From NCBI GenBank assembly GCA_021793945.1, contig JAJYRT010000023.1, positions 1 to 18,704 on the forward strand: a stretch of DNA of 18,704 nucleotides, read 5' to 3'. The notes beneath the pieces are model-generated. The model did no database searches. It was not told where the DNA came from and saw only the letters and a list, made by a program, of their open reading frames with translations. Source of the stretch: Thermoplasmata archaeon. GTDB taxonomy: Archaea; Thermoplasmatota; Thermoplasmata; Thermoplasmatales; Thermoplasmataceae. This document shows positions 6,334-14,140 of the stretch, piece after piece (within the stretch, counting starts at the first letter, position 1; every line of letters starts with the position of its first letter). A program made the translations under genes and the position numbers.

Positions 6334-7157
6334 GCGATGATACGTTCATTTCCAACAGTTTAAAGCACATAGAGGAACTAAGGGGAAGGCTTATTCGCGT
6401 TCTTATCCCGTTTGGAATCTTTTTTGTGTTTTTTGTTGGACTGCGCATTGATTTTTTGCATTTATTCGGCACCACCATACCTTTTGTTGCAATCGATCCG
6501 TACCACAACATAGGTGCACAGTTCACACAGATGCTGGAAGCACATGTGTTGCCCTCCTCCACCCAGCTTATAATCGTGAAACCAACGGATGCGGTGGTTG
6601 CAGATTTCTATGTCTGCATGTTCCTCTCGCTCATATTCACCATGCCTATCCTTGTATACGAGGTTGCAGCCTTCATTGGACCGGCTCTCAAGTCAAGCGA
6701 AAAAGCTCTCATCCGTGTGACGCTGATTCCAGCCACACTCCTCTTTATAACGGGCGCAGTGGTGGGAATCTGGTTCATATCACCGGTGCTGTTCAGGATT
6801 TTTTTCCTGTTTGACGTTGGCCTGGGAGCTCAGCCTACCACAAGCATCCTGAATTTCATCTCATTCCTTCTGATATACGTGGCAGCGTTCGGGATTTCCT
6901 TTGAGATTCCGGTTTTCATGGTGGGCCTCACAAGAATAGGAGTTGTCAAGTACGAAGTTTGGAGAAAGAACTGGAGATACGCAATCATAGGATCGCTGAT
7001 TTTCGGCATGATCTTCTCCCCCGGGGTAACCGGTTTCACCATGGTTGTAATAGCGGTTCCAATGATAATATTGTACTTTGGCGGTATGTACTTTGCCAGG
7101 AGAACCGAAAGAAAGAATTTTGTGGATCAGTCAGAGAGTGTCTCTGAAGGCCTCTAA
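6330..7157 (+). CDS. tatC: twin-arginine translocase receptor TatC
   Basis: Multi-spanning membrane protein that recognises twin-arginine signal peptides and assembles TatA. It starts with the cytoplasmic HIEELRGR motif (residues 13-20) that contacts the signal peptide and has six predicted membrane helices. Glu124 in the first cytoplasmic loop matches the conserved Glu of KSSEK-type loops, and the Phe191-Glu192 pair in FGISFEIP is the conserved FE motif. It is 275 residues, at the upper end of the usual range. Oddities are the final block, usually TPxD followed later by LYE, which reads SPGVTGFT (230-237) and LYFGG (249-253) and so lacks both the conserved Asp and the conserved Glu. The start overlaps the tatA stop. 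The 3' end overlaps the convergent enoyl-CoA hydratase gene by 27 bases. Confidence 0.95.
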   Translation: MSDDTFISNSLKHIEELRGRLIRVLIPFGIFFVFFVGLRIDFLHLFGTTIPFVAIDPYHNIGAQFTQMLEAHVLPSSTQLIIVKPTDAVVADFYVCMFLSLIFTMPILVYEVAAFIGPALKSSEKALIRVTLIPATLLFITGAVVGIWFISPVLFRIFFLFDVGLGAQPTTSILNFISFLLIYVAAFGISFEIPVFMVGLTRIGVVKYEVWRKNWRYAIIGSLIFGMIFSPGVTGFTMVVIAVPMIILYFGGMYFARRTERKNFVDQSESVSEGL

Positions 7158-7871
7158 TTCCTTGAGCTTTATCTTCTCGAGATCGTAGAAGTCAAGGAAA
7201 AGGCGATCCATGTTTGTACCCTGGGAAAATTTCATGTTTTCTCTCTTGTAGTATGACAGGATGCCAAGGTTCATTTTTCTAATATATTCAACGCCGGAAC
7301 TCAGCCAGTTTTCTCCATCTATGATACCCGCAAGCATTCCAATGCCCAGGGCAGTTTCGGCATCAAAGATCTCCCCAGTCATCAGCCTGTTGTATACACC
7401 TCTGCCGTAGTTTTCCTGCACCGTGGAAATAACGCCGGTCATGGAAGGCAACCCATAGTTTATATCCGGAATCCCGAATCTGCTCCTTCCTGTTGCCAGT
7501 ATCATGTCGCATGAAAGTGCAATCTCGAGCCCCATGCCAAGGGCGTAGCCATTTACCACTGAGAACACGGGTAAATCCATGGAAGATATCATTCTCGATA
7601 TGGTGAATCCCATATCGTACACGTTCCTGACATGATCGCGCTCGCGTATTCTCTTGCACGATCCGTCGTAGCCGTATGAAAATGCTACATTCCCGGCACC
7701 AGCGATCACGATTGAATCAACCTCGTCTCCGACTGAGGTGAGAGCACCTATAACGGCCTGCAGGGATTCAACGTCCAGTATATTCTTCGGCGTGTTGGAA
7801 AGGGTCAAAACCATGGTTTTGCCCATGTGGTCAAGAAATACCTTCCTCTTTCCATTTATATCAGTGGGCAT
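7131..7871 (-). CDS. enoyl-CoA hydratase/isomerase (crotonase) family protein
   Basis: A 246-residue member of the crotonase superfamily, whose enzymes act on acyl-CoA thioesters. Oxyanion-hole segments are AFSYGYD (63-69) and NGYALGMGLE (107-116). Glu116 matches the first catalytic Glu of hydratases (Glu144 in the rat enzyme), but the second catalytic position, normally Glu in FGxPE, is Asp136 (FGIPDINYG). Exact chemistry (hydratase, isomerase or another lyase) is therefore uncertain. The usual NRPxxxNAL motif near the N terminus is changed to SNTPKNILD. The ATG lies 2 bases after the stop of the preceding small gene and has no evident ribosome site, so it is probably translated from the long nuo transcript. 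Its tail overlaps the opposite tatC gene by 27 bases. Confidence 0.9.
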   Translation of the reverse strand: MPTDINGKRKVFLDHMGKTMVLTLSNTPKNILDVESLQAVIGALTSVGDEVDSIVIAGAGNVAFSYGYDGSCKRIRERDHVRNVYDMGFTISRMISSMDLPVFSVVNGYALGMGLEIALSCDMILATGRSRFGIPDINYGLPSMTGVISTVQENYGRGVYNRLMTGEIFDAETALGIGMLAGIIDGENWLSSGVEYIRKMNLGILSYYKRENMKFSQGTNMDRLFLDFYDLEKIKLKELEAFRDTL

Positions 7872-7873
7872 GA

Positions 7874-8122
7874 TCAGTACATTGTCAGGTTGTATTTTTT
7901 ATCAGCGATTTCATAGTCTGACCTGGTCTTGATACCAAGAAGCTCGGTAATTTTGGTCATTTCTGCCGTGTGATCCTCGTATAATTCCCTTCCAAGAGCC
8001 AACCTTGCCTTGCTATCATCAAACATGACCTGTTCTCCATATCTTCTGAGGCAATGGATGCATTCCGCGGCCGATTCCTCGTCCTTTGCGTCTTCAAAGC
8101 ATTTCATGAATGCAGAACTCAC
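7874..8122 (-). CDS. unrecognised small Cys-containing protein after nuoN
   Basis: An 82-residue soluble, mostly helical protein that I do not recognise. It begins with GTG, whose last two bases form part of the previous gene's TGA (GTGA overlap); GGAG lies 9 bases upstream. Cysteines are at 8, 21 and 24, the last two as CIHC followed by LRRYG. This spacing could bind a metal or form a redox pair, but three Cys are not a standard ferredoxin motif. The C-terminal half is charged and ends YNLTMY. An ATG at codon 6 (8107) would still keep all three Cys. The position, two genes after nuoN and fully coupled, makes a role in complex I assembly or electron input plausible, by context only. Confidence 0.75.
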   Translation of the reverse strand: MSSAFMKCFEDAKDEESAAECIHCLRRYGEQVMFDDSKARLALGRELYEDHTAEMTKITELLGIKTRSDYEIADKKYNLTMY

Positions 8123-8481
8123 CTGTCATCACTCCGCTTCGAGTTAAACGCAGGCAGGTGTATGTTGTACCTGTCAATGAAATAGTACAGGTAGTATACC
8201 ATTGTGTTAACAAAGTCATCCCAGTGGTCGACGAACCTGAAGTTCCCTGATACTGCTGCAGAATTCAGGTCCTTCCGGAGATCTTCAACGCTCTTCTTTC
8301 CGGAAAGGACGGATTCGAGTCCCTCAAGCATTCTGATATATGCGTCAAAATTCCTGGCTGGATCTATCTTGCTTTCTGCCTTCAGCTTGAGTATTCTTTT
8401 CCTTATCTGCGACTGGGTGTCTCTGAGGTCTCCCATGGCCAGAGCACTCATTATTATCCCATAGTCAGTTTCACCATTCAC
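8119..8481 (-). CDS. unrecognised 120-residue protein directly after nuoN
   Basis: Not recognised. The chosen start is GTG at 8481-8479: it sits one base after the nuoN stop and is preceded by GGAGG at 7-8 bases; a TTG at 8505 would overlap nuoN and lies before that ribosome site. The protein is helix-rich with charged segments: residues 15-40 (ending KLKAESKID), 44-61 and 64-75. Its C-terminal part (86-108) is strikingly aromatic, with WDDF and VYYLYYFIDRY, suggesting an amphipathic helix packing against membrane or a membrane protein. There is no Cys and no clear transmembrane span. The context (nuoN before it, GTGA coupling to the next gene) suggests a complex I-associated protein. Confidence 0.75.
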   Translation of the reverse strand: MNGETDYGIIMSALAMGDLRDTQSQIRKRILKLKAESKIDPARNFDAYIRMLEGLESVLSGKKSVEDLRKDLNSAAVSGNFRFVDHWDDFVNTMVYYLYYFIDRYNIHLPAFNSKRSDDR

Positions 8482-8482
8482 C

Positions 8483-9949
8483 TCAAATCCCTCCCATTGT
8501 TGCAAAGAGCCCAGGGGCGATGCCGTTCAGTGTCGGAAGCAGGTAAAAGAAGAAGAACAGAGCGACCATTATTACGGCAGACGCTATGACTGGAGCTTTG
8601 GAGTATGCGGTCAGGTTGAAATGATCCTCTTCGGTAGGTTCCTTCCAGAACATGAACATTATTACCCTGAAATAATAGAACACTGAAATCGCGCTATTGA
8701 GTATCGCTATTACCGCAAGCCACCAGAGGTTACCCTCTATCAGCGAGAGGAAAAGATAATACTTTGCCGTGAACCCGCCCGTGAATGGTATGCCGGCAAG
8801 CCCCATCAGAAGTATTGCGAAGCTCAGTGCGGTAACGGGAGACTTCCTTGCAAGTCCGGATACGTCGCTAACAGACACGCTTTCCCTGTTAACCAGGTTC
8901 ATGGCGAGGAACGAACCTCCCTTCATGAAAATGTAAACAAGGGAATAGAACATCCCGGCTGCGATTGCTACGTAGGCAACGTTTCCTATGCCCGTGTAGC
9001 CTACAAGCGCTATGACAAGAATAAGATAGCCTGCCTGGGCGACGCTTGAGTAAGCAAGAAGACGCTTTAGATTATTCTGTGAGAGCGCTGCCAAATTGGC
9101 GTATGTCATGGAGAACACTGAAAGTATTACGAACAGGAGGAAGATGTCATGATAATCGCCTGCAAATCCAACAAGGAATATCTTGATCAGAATCATGAAT
9201 GCAAGGATCTTGGTGCCGGTTGACAGGAATGCGGATACACTGTTCTCGGTACCGTCGTAAGCATCAATTGCCCACTGGTGCATGGGGAAGATCGCCAGTT
9301 TGAATCCAAAACCGATGAGAAGGAAGATCAGTGCAATGAGCATGGCCGGTGAAGATGATATGACCTCGCTGGTCAGGCTGAAAGTCCCGGTAGCTGTGTA
9401 AAAAAATGAGAGCCCGAAAACTGTGAACGCAGTTCCAATGGTTCCTGTGAAGAAATACTTGGCAGATGCCTCCAGATGTCTCTTCTGCTTGCCATACCCT
9501 GCAAGCACGTATGTCCCCAGACTCACTGCCTCAAAGGCTACGAATATTATTATCAGGTTATAACTGAAAGCCGATACGAGCATTCCTATAAGCACAAACA
9601 GAAGTGTGGCATAGAAGATTTCGGGCTTGGACTTCAGCCCCCTGATTGCAGGGAAAATTATGTAAAGCACCGAAATTATGAGTATGACTGCAAAGAACAT
9701 CGTGAATCTATTGAACAGGAGTGCATTGTTCCCGACAACGACTTCATCATATGGATCGAGAAGTATCATTATCATTGAGATCAGGACAGCTGCGAATGTG
9801 ATCCCCGCAAAAACTTTCCTGTCTATGTTCCTTATACCGAGTGCCAGCATGACAAATGCGACAATGCCAAGGAAAATAAGCGGATAATAATAGAGCGATG
9901 CCTGTGATGCAGCGTGCAGCGTGTATGTGATGCTTGAAAATATGTTCAT
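8483..9949 (-). CDS. nuoN: complex I membrane subunit NuoN
   Basis: Antiporter-like proton-pumping subunit of the membrane arm, next to NuoK. It has 488 residues and about 14 membrane helices. Charged residues of the proton path are present: Glu140 in helix 5 (FVAFEAVSLG), Lys217 (GFGFKLAIFPMHQW), Lys247 (STGTKILAF) and Lys397 (GGFTAKYYLF), matching the classical Glu/Lys/Lys/Lys set. The block after PMHQW reads AIDAYDGTENSVSAF rather than the more usual form with Pro. The start is ATG with a strong GGAGG 6 bases upstream and overlaps the nuoM stop (ATGA). It is the last recognisable nuo gene. Confidence 0.95.
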   Translation of the reverse strand: MNIFSSITYTLHAASQASLYYYPLIFLGIVAFVMLALGIRNIDRKVFAGITFAAVLISMIMILLDPYDEVVVGNNALLFNRFTMFFAVILIISVLYIIFPAIRGLKSKPEIFYATLLFVLIGMLVSAFSYNLIIIFVAFEAVSLGTYVLAGYGKQKRHLEASAKYFFTGTIGTAFTVFGLSFFYTATGTFSLTSEVISSSPAMLIALIFLLIGFGFKLAIFPMHQWAIDAYDGTENSVSAFLSTGTKILAFMILIKIFLVGFAGDYHDIFLLFVILSVFSMTYANLAALSQNNLKRLLAYSSVAQAGYLILVIALVGYTGIGNVAYVAIAAGMFYSLVYIFMKGGSFLAMNLVNRESVSVSDVSGLARKSPVTALSFAILLMGLAGIPFTGGFTAKYYLFLSLIEGNLWWLAVIAILNSAISVFYYFRVIMFMFWKEPTEEDHFNLTAYSKAPVIASAVIMVALFFFFYLLPTLNGIAPGLFATMGGI

Positions 9950-11433
9950 ATAATTCCTCCAACGTAAGCGCTAATTATTCCAAATATCAGGTTTGGATAG
10001 ACCCCAAGAACAAAGATTACGAGAGTAACTGATGCAAGTATGGCAATTTCACTCCGAGAAGCATCCTTGATTTTTCCCAGGTTCTCATTGTAAGCACCAT
10101 AAAGGGATCGCTGTGCAGTCCAGATATGATATGACGCCGTTATTATCATTGCAAGTATAACAAAGAATATCAGCCACCCCACTGTCTGGAACATTCCAAC
10201 CACAATGGAAAATTCACCGATGAAACCCGCAAGCCCGGGCAATCCCAGTGATGCCAGGAAACCGGCAAGAAGGAATGAGGAGAGCCATGGCATTTCCCTG
10301 TGGACTCCTCCCATCTGGTAGATGTTCTCCTTGCCTGTATTTTCGGTTATGAAATACAGCACTGAGAAGATGAGAGCCATTATTATCCCGTGCGCCACGA
10401 TCTGGAAAATGCCCCCGGATAGCTCGATACTCCTTATGGAAAGGGTGCTGTCAAGTATGCCCGCAGCAAATGATATGGTCACGAACCCCATGGCAGACGC
10501 ACTCGCATACGCCATCATCCTTTTCATGTTCATCTGAAACATCGCGGTGAAGGCGAAGTAGAGCAGGCTGATAATTCCCAGAGCAATCATGACCCACAGG
10601 ACGGTACTGCTAATTGTGGAATATATTGGCAGAAGGATCCCGAAGAGACCGTACCCACCCATAAGGGAGAGACCGCCGGCAAGCATAACAGTGGCTGGGT
10701 AGGGAGCGGTTGTGTATGAATCCGGCAACCATGAATGAAGCGGGAATGATGGCAGCTTGACCAGGAATCCCAAGAGGAAACCAAAGAGCATGAAATCTTT
10801 CCAGAATAGAGGGAGATAACCGGAATTGTTTATGAAAGCTGAATTGAGTAAGGTGCTCATCTGAAGGGTGAATACACCAGAATAGCTGTAGTAATAGCTG
10901 AACAGCGTAAGTATGGATAGGAGTATGAACACTGACCCCAAGTGAGTATACACAAAGAACTTTAGGGAAACTGTATCCTTCCTCTCGCCGCCAAATCTCC
11001 CAATTATGAAGTACATCGGCACCAGGACAATTTCCCAGAATATGTAGAAAAACAGGAAATCTCTGGAAAGCAGAATGCCGAACAGCCCGGTTTCAGTTAG
11101 CAGCATGAGGCCGTAGAAAGACGCGGTGTATTCCTTCCTGTTCGCTATGAGCAGGGCAATCAGGGATATTACCGCTGAGAGAATAAGAAGTGAAACAGTA
11201 AGTCCATCGACGCCTATTGAGAAATAAATGCCAATTCCAGATGCAAAGGCGAATGTGCTTTCTGAAGTGAAGCCACCTGTTTGCGTCCCGGAAAAGTTGA
11301 GAAACGCGTAAACCACTGTTAGTATGAGTATCAGGGCCGCGGAACTCTTTGCAAAAACTCCGGCCCGTGCATGCATGAAAAAAGTGGCGAAGGATAGGAG
11401 AATCAGCACGATGAAAATTGCAAGCATGAACAT
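9946..11433 (-). CDS. nuoM: complex I membrane subunit NuoM
   Basis: Middle antiporter-like subunit of the membrane arm: 495 residues, about 14 helices. Glu134 (FWEIVLVP) corresponds to the helix-5 Glu, Lys226 (LVKLPSFPLHSWLPD) to the helix-7 Lys, His348 to the helix-11 His (VAHGIIMA), and Glu407 (GFIGEF) to the helix-12 Glu. The helix-8 Lys of the usual LLKxGGYG block is missing: the segment reads GGLSLMGGYG with Leu257 at that place. The following PDAH reads PDSY, and SHMGF reads SAMGF. The helix count and other motifs are intact, so it is not a broken gene. The ATG overlaps the nuoL stop by one base (TGATG). Confidence 0.94.
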   Translation of the reverse strand: MFMLAIFIVLILLSFATFFMHARAGVFAKSSAALILILTVVYAFLNFSGTQTGGFTSESTFAFASGIGIYFSIGVDGLTVSLLILSAVISLIALLIANRKEYTASFYGLMLLTETGLFGILLSRDFLFFYIFWEIVLVPMYFIIGRFGGERKDTVSLKFFVYTHLGSVFILLSILTLFSYYYSYSGVFTLQMSTLLNSAFINNSGYLPLFWKDFMLFGFLLGFLVKLPSFPLHSWLPDSYTTAPYPATVMLAGGLSLMGGYGLFGILLPIYSTISSTVLWVMIALGIISLLYFAFTAMFQMNMKRMMAYASASAMGFVTISFAAGILDSTLSIRSIELSGGIFQIVAHGIIMALIFSVLYFITENTGKENIYQMGGVHREMPWLSSFLLAGFLASLGLPGLAGFIGEFSIVVGMFQTVGWLIFFVILAMIITASYHIWTAQRSLYGAYNENLGKIKDASRSEIAILASVTLVIFVLGVYPNLIFGIISAYVGGII

Positions 11434-13370
11434 CAGAAAGCGCCCCCTATTATGAGAACAATGAATACAAGTGTCATTCCCAGAACTATCACAAGGAAGT
11501 AGTTCTCAACAAGTCCAGTCTGCATTTTCCTCAGGAAACTCCCAAAACTGAGGGACTTGCTCCCAAACTTCTCTATTCCTGCGTTGTATGAATACTCTAC
11601 ATCTGCTATGGAACCTGAGACCGGGATGATGGTTCGTTCTGCGATGAGTCTTGTGAAGAGGTAATCGAGGTAAAACTTCTCCTTTGCGACCCTGTAGAAC
11701 CAGCTCTTTGATACATCCATGTGCTTCCATCTCTCCGTTCCATAGACAACGTAAGTTATCAGAATGCCGAAAAACGCAAGTATCAGCGGGATGTACTGCA
11801 CGATCCCCGGCGCACTGTATATGATGACACTGCTTGGGTCTATTACCCCGTATACCGGGTAGATGAAGTTGTAGAATCCTCCCTGGAACACACCGAGTAT
11901 GAGGGATAACGCGGCAAGAAAGAACAGGGGGATCAGGGCAATCAGTGGAGCGTCTTTTGCATGCTCAGCCAGATGAGACCTCGGCTTTCCCAGAGCCACC
12001 AGGAAGAACATCCTGAATGTGTAGATCGCAGTGAGAAAAGCGCCAATTGTCAGGAATATCCAGGGAAGCAGGTATATGATGCTGCCGTTGGAAAGGGAGA
12101 AGTATTCCCATGCGCCGGCTATGATCGCATCCTTTGAGAAGAATGCCGCGGTGGGAGGCAGGGCAGCAAGCGTAATAACTCCTATGAACATTAAGGAAAC
12201 AGTAACTGGCATCTTGCGCCACAGCCCTCCCATCTCCTTGACGTTCCTGAGATCCATGAGCGCTATCATTATGGCGCCTGCAGACATGAAGAGAAGGGCC
12301 TTGAACATTGCGTGCACAATGAGATGATACATCCCAAGTGAGACTCCAATGGACCCTATTATCCCAGACAACCCTATGGCAGCGAGCATGTAACCCAGCT
12401 GACTGATAGTGGAATAGGCCAGTATCCTCTTTATGTCATTCATCACTATGCCAAGGATTCCAGCAAACAGTGCAGTGAATGCCCCAAGAACCGCTACAGT
12501 GATCAGTGAATATGGAGGGGCTACTTCATAAAGGGGGAAAACACGCGCAACCAGGTATATTCCAGCAGTTACCATCGTTGCGGCATGTATCAAAGCAGAT
12601 ACTGTTGCTGGGCCCTCCATTGCATCCGGTATCCAGACATGCAGTGGGAACTGGGATGATTTGCCTGCCACTCCTCCAAGAAATAGAAGGGTTATGATGC
12701 CAAGATTAGTCGATCCAACAGCCGAGACGAACCCGGCCGAGTTGGATGATATTAGATTGATGATTATTGGTATGCTCAGGGGACTCTGCCCCGGGGAAAG
12801 CAATGAGGAACCTGAGAGCGAGGTGTATAGAACTGCCATTCCTAGGAGAAATAGTAGATCGCCTACACGCGTCACTATGAACGCTTTCTTTGCTGCAGAT
12901 GCTGCATTTGGTTTGAAAAACCAGAAGCCGATGAGCAGGTATGAACAGAGTCCTACCAGTTCCCAGAATAGGAAGAAGAAAACCAGGTTAGACGACTCCA
13001 CAAGTCCGAGCATGCCGGCGGTGAAAAGGGAAGTTTCCGCGAAATAAACATGCCTGTTGGGATCATCCTTCATGTAATATATGGAAAACAGCTGAATCAT
13101 CAGGGATACAAATGATACCATCAGTAGCATTATCAGCGTAAGGTTATCTACGTAGATTCCGAAATTTATATTGGAAAACCAGTGGAAGCTCTCGTAGATT
13201 ATGCCGTTATTCTCGACGTAAAAATAGGTCAGGACTGAAAAGACCAGGGAAAGTCCGATCAATGATGATGCTATGATGCCAGCAAGATTCCTTCTGTATT
13301 TTCCTATGAAAAGCGCAAGGGGGAATGATATCAATGGAAGAATAAATATGAGCCATGCAAATATGTACAT
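11433..13370 (-). CDS. nuoL: complex I membrane subunit NuoL
   Basis: Distal antiporter-like subunit with the long lateral helix that ties the membrane arm together. From the ATG at 13370 it has 645 residues and about 16 helices. Numbered from that start, Glu137 (FWELVG), Lys237 (AGKSSQFPLHVWIPDAMEG) and His262 (SALIHAATMVTAG) are the channel residues. The C-terminal extension holds the amphipathic lateral helix (about residues 560-615) and a last membrane anchor. A GTG nine bases earlier is possible, but AGGTGG lies 5 bases before the ATG and the nuoK stop falls between. It sits in the usual K-L-M-N order. Confidence 0.95.
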   Translation of the reverse strand: MYIFAWLIFILPLISFPLALFIGKYRRNLAGIIASSLIGLSLVFSVLTYFYVENNGIIYESFHWFSNINFGIYVDNLTLIMLLMVSFVSLMIQLFSIYYMKDDPNRHVYFAETSLFTAGMLGLVESSNLVFFFLFWELVGLCSYLLIGFWFFKPNAASAAKKAFIVTRVGDLLFLLGMAVLYTSLSGSSLLSPGQSPLSIPIIINLISSNSAGFVSAVGSTNLGIITLLFLGGVAGKSSQFPLHVWIPDAMEGPATVSALIHAATMVTAGIYLVARVFPLYEVAPPYSLITVAVLGAFTALFAGILGIVMNDIKRILAYSTISQLGYMLAAIGLSGIIGSIGVSLGMYHLIVHAMFKALLFMSAGAIMIALMDLRNVKEMGGLWRKMPVTVSLMFIGVITLAALPPTAAFFSKDAIIAGAWEYFSLSNGSIIYLLPWIFLTIGAFLTAIYTFRMFFLVALGKPRSHLAEHAKDAPLIALIPLFFLAALSLILGVFQGGFYNFIYPVYGVIDPSSVIIYSAPGIVQYIPLILAFFGILITYVVYGTERWKHMDVSKSWFYRVAKEKFYLDYLFTRLIAERTIIPVSGSIADVEYSYNAGIEKFGSKSLSFGSFLRKMQTGLVENYFLVIVLGMTLVFIVLIIGGAF

Positions 13371-13372
13371 TT

Positions 13373-13672
13373 TTACCACCTGATCTCCCGGAGGAGGGAA
13401 AGCGAGACCTTGCCATACTTCCTGTATATTGCGGTCAAAAGGCTGATGCCGATAACGGATTCAGCGGCCGCGATGGCTATTACAAAGAGGGCGAGTATAA
13501 GAGGGTCAACCGATGAAAAATTAACAGCAACTGCAACAAGATTCAGCATTGCGGCGTTGATCAGTATCTCTATGGAGATGAGCATCTTGATCCCTATATT
13601 GGACGTCATTATGCCGTAAAGACCAATGGCAAAAAGGATCATCGAGATCGCTGTTACGATGAAAAGATCCAT
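13373..13672 (-). CDS. nuoK: complex I membrane subunit NuoK
   Basis: Small three-helix membrane subunit (99 residues, normal length) carrying two glutamates of the central hydrophilic axis: Glu35 (ISIEILINA) and Glu71 (AAAESVIGISLL), equivalent to Glu36 and Glu72 of E. coli. The ATG has a GGAGG site and overlaps the J2 stop by one base (TGATG). Confidence 0.95.
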   Translation of the reverse strand: MDLFIVTAISMILFAIGLYGIMTSNIGIKMLISIEILINAAMLNLVAVAVNFSSVDPLILALFVIAIAAAESVIGISLLTAIYRKYGKVSLSLLREIRW

Positions 13673-13899
13673 CAGTCACTCCTCCCTGCGATATAGAGAA
13701 CTCCTATTATGCTGCCCACAAGAATCATAGAGATCAGTTCAAATGGCAAAAGATATGAGTTGAACAGGCCTGTGCTTATCTGGGAAATTACCTGAGACTG
13801 CGGAGTGAATACATATTCTGAGCCAGTTATCTGGATAACTTCATACAGAAAAACGATTATAAATATCAGGGTGACTGAAAATGCTGCCTTTTTATTCAA
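13672..13899 (-). CDS. nuoJ2: complex I subunit NuoJ, C-terminal half (J2)
   Basis: A 75-residue protein with two membrane helices (about 6-25 and 49-70), matching helices 4-5 of NuoJ. PFEL at 52-55 followed by a Gly-rich helix (LVGSIIGVLYIAG) is the usual C-terminal NuoJ block. The start is TTG at 13899, with GGAGG 8 bases upstream inside the end of J1; no other start is near. It overlaps J1 by 8 bases in another frame. Because it has its own ribosome site, this looks like a real gene split, not a sequencing frameshift. J1 plus J2 (157 residues) about equals one whole NuoJ. Confidence 0.88.
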   Translation of the reverse strand: MNKKAAFSVTLIFIIVFLYEVIQITGSEYVFTPQSQVISQISTGLFNSYLLPFELISMILVGSIIGVLYIAGRSD

Positions 13900-14140
13900 C
13901 CTCTTTACCTCCAGTGAGCATAAGCGTGAATACCAGCAGAGTTACGATTGCACCGACAAAAACAAGAAGCTCGATTGCACCGACAAGGCTCGCACCAAGA
14001 AAGATGAAGGAAGCCGCTATGGTAAAAAGGAACATCATCAGCCAGACAGCGGAATGGACTATTTTCTTTGAATTCACCGCAAGTGCTGCAAAGACTATCA
14101 TTATGATCCCGAAAATCACGATGATTATGGTGTCTATCAT
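13892..14140 (-). CDS. nuoJ1: complex I subunit NuoJ, N-terminal half (J1)
   Basis: An 82-residue protein with three membrane helices (about 4-22, 31-50, 54-75), corresponding to helices 1-3 of NuoJ. The diagnostic helix-3 segment is VFVGAIVTLLVFTLML (60-75), the place of the pi-bulge important for proton-channel gating; the usual Tyr before VGA is Phe61. The ATG overlaps the nuoI stop (ATGA) and has GAGGTC 5 bases upstream. It ends in TAA eight bases inside J2. Confidence 0.9.
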   Translation of the reverse strand: MIDTIIIVIFGIIMIVFAALAVNSKKIVHSAVWLMMFLFTIAASFIFLGASLVGAIELLVFVGAIVTLLVFTLMLTGGKEVE

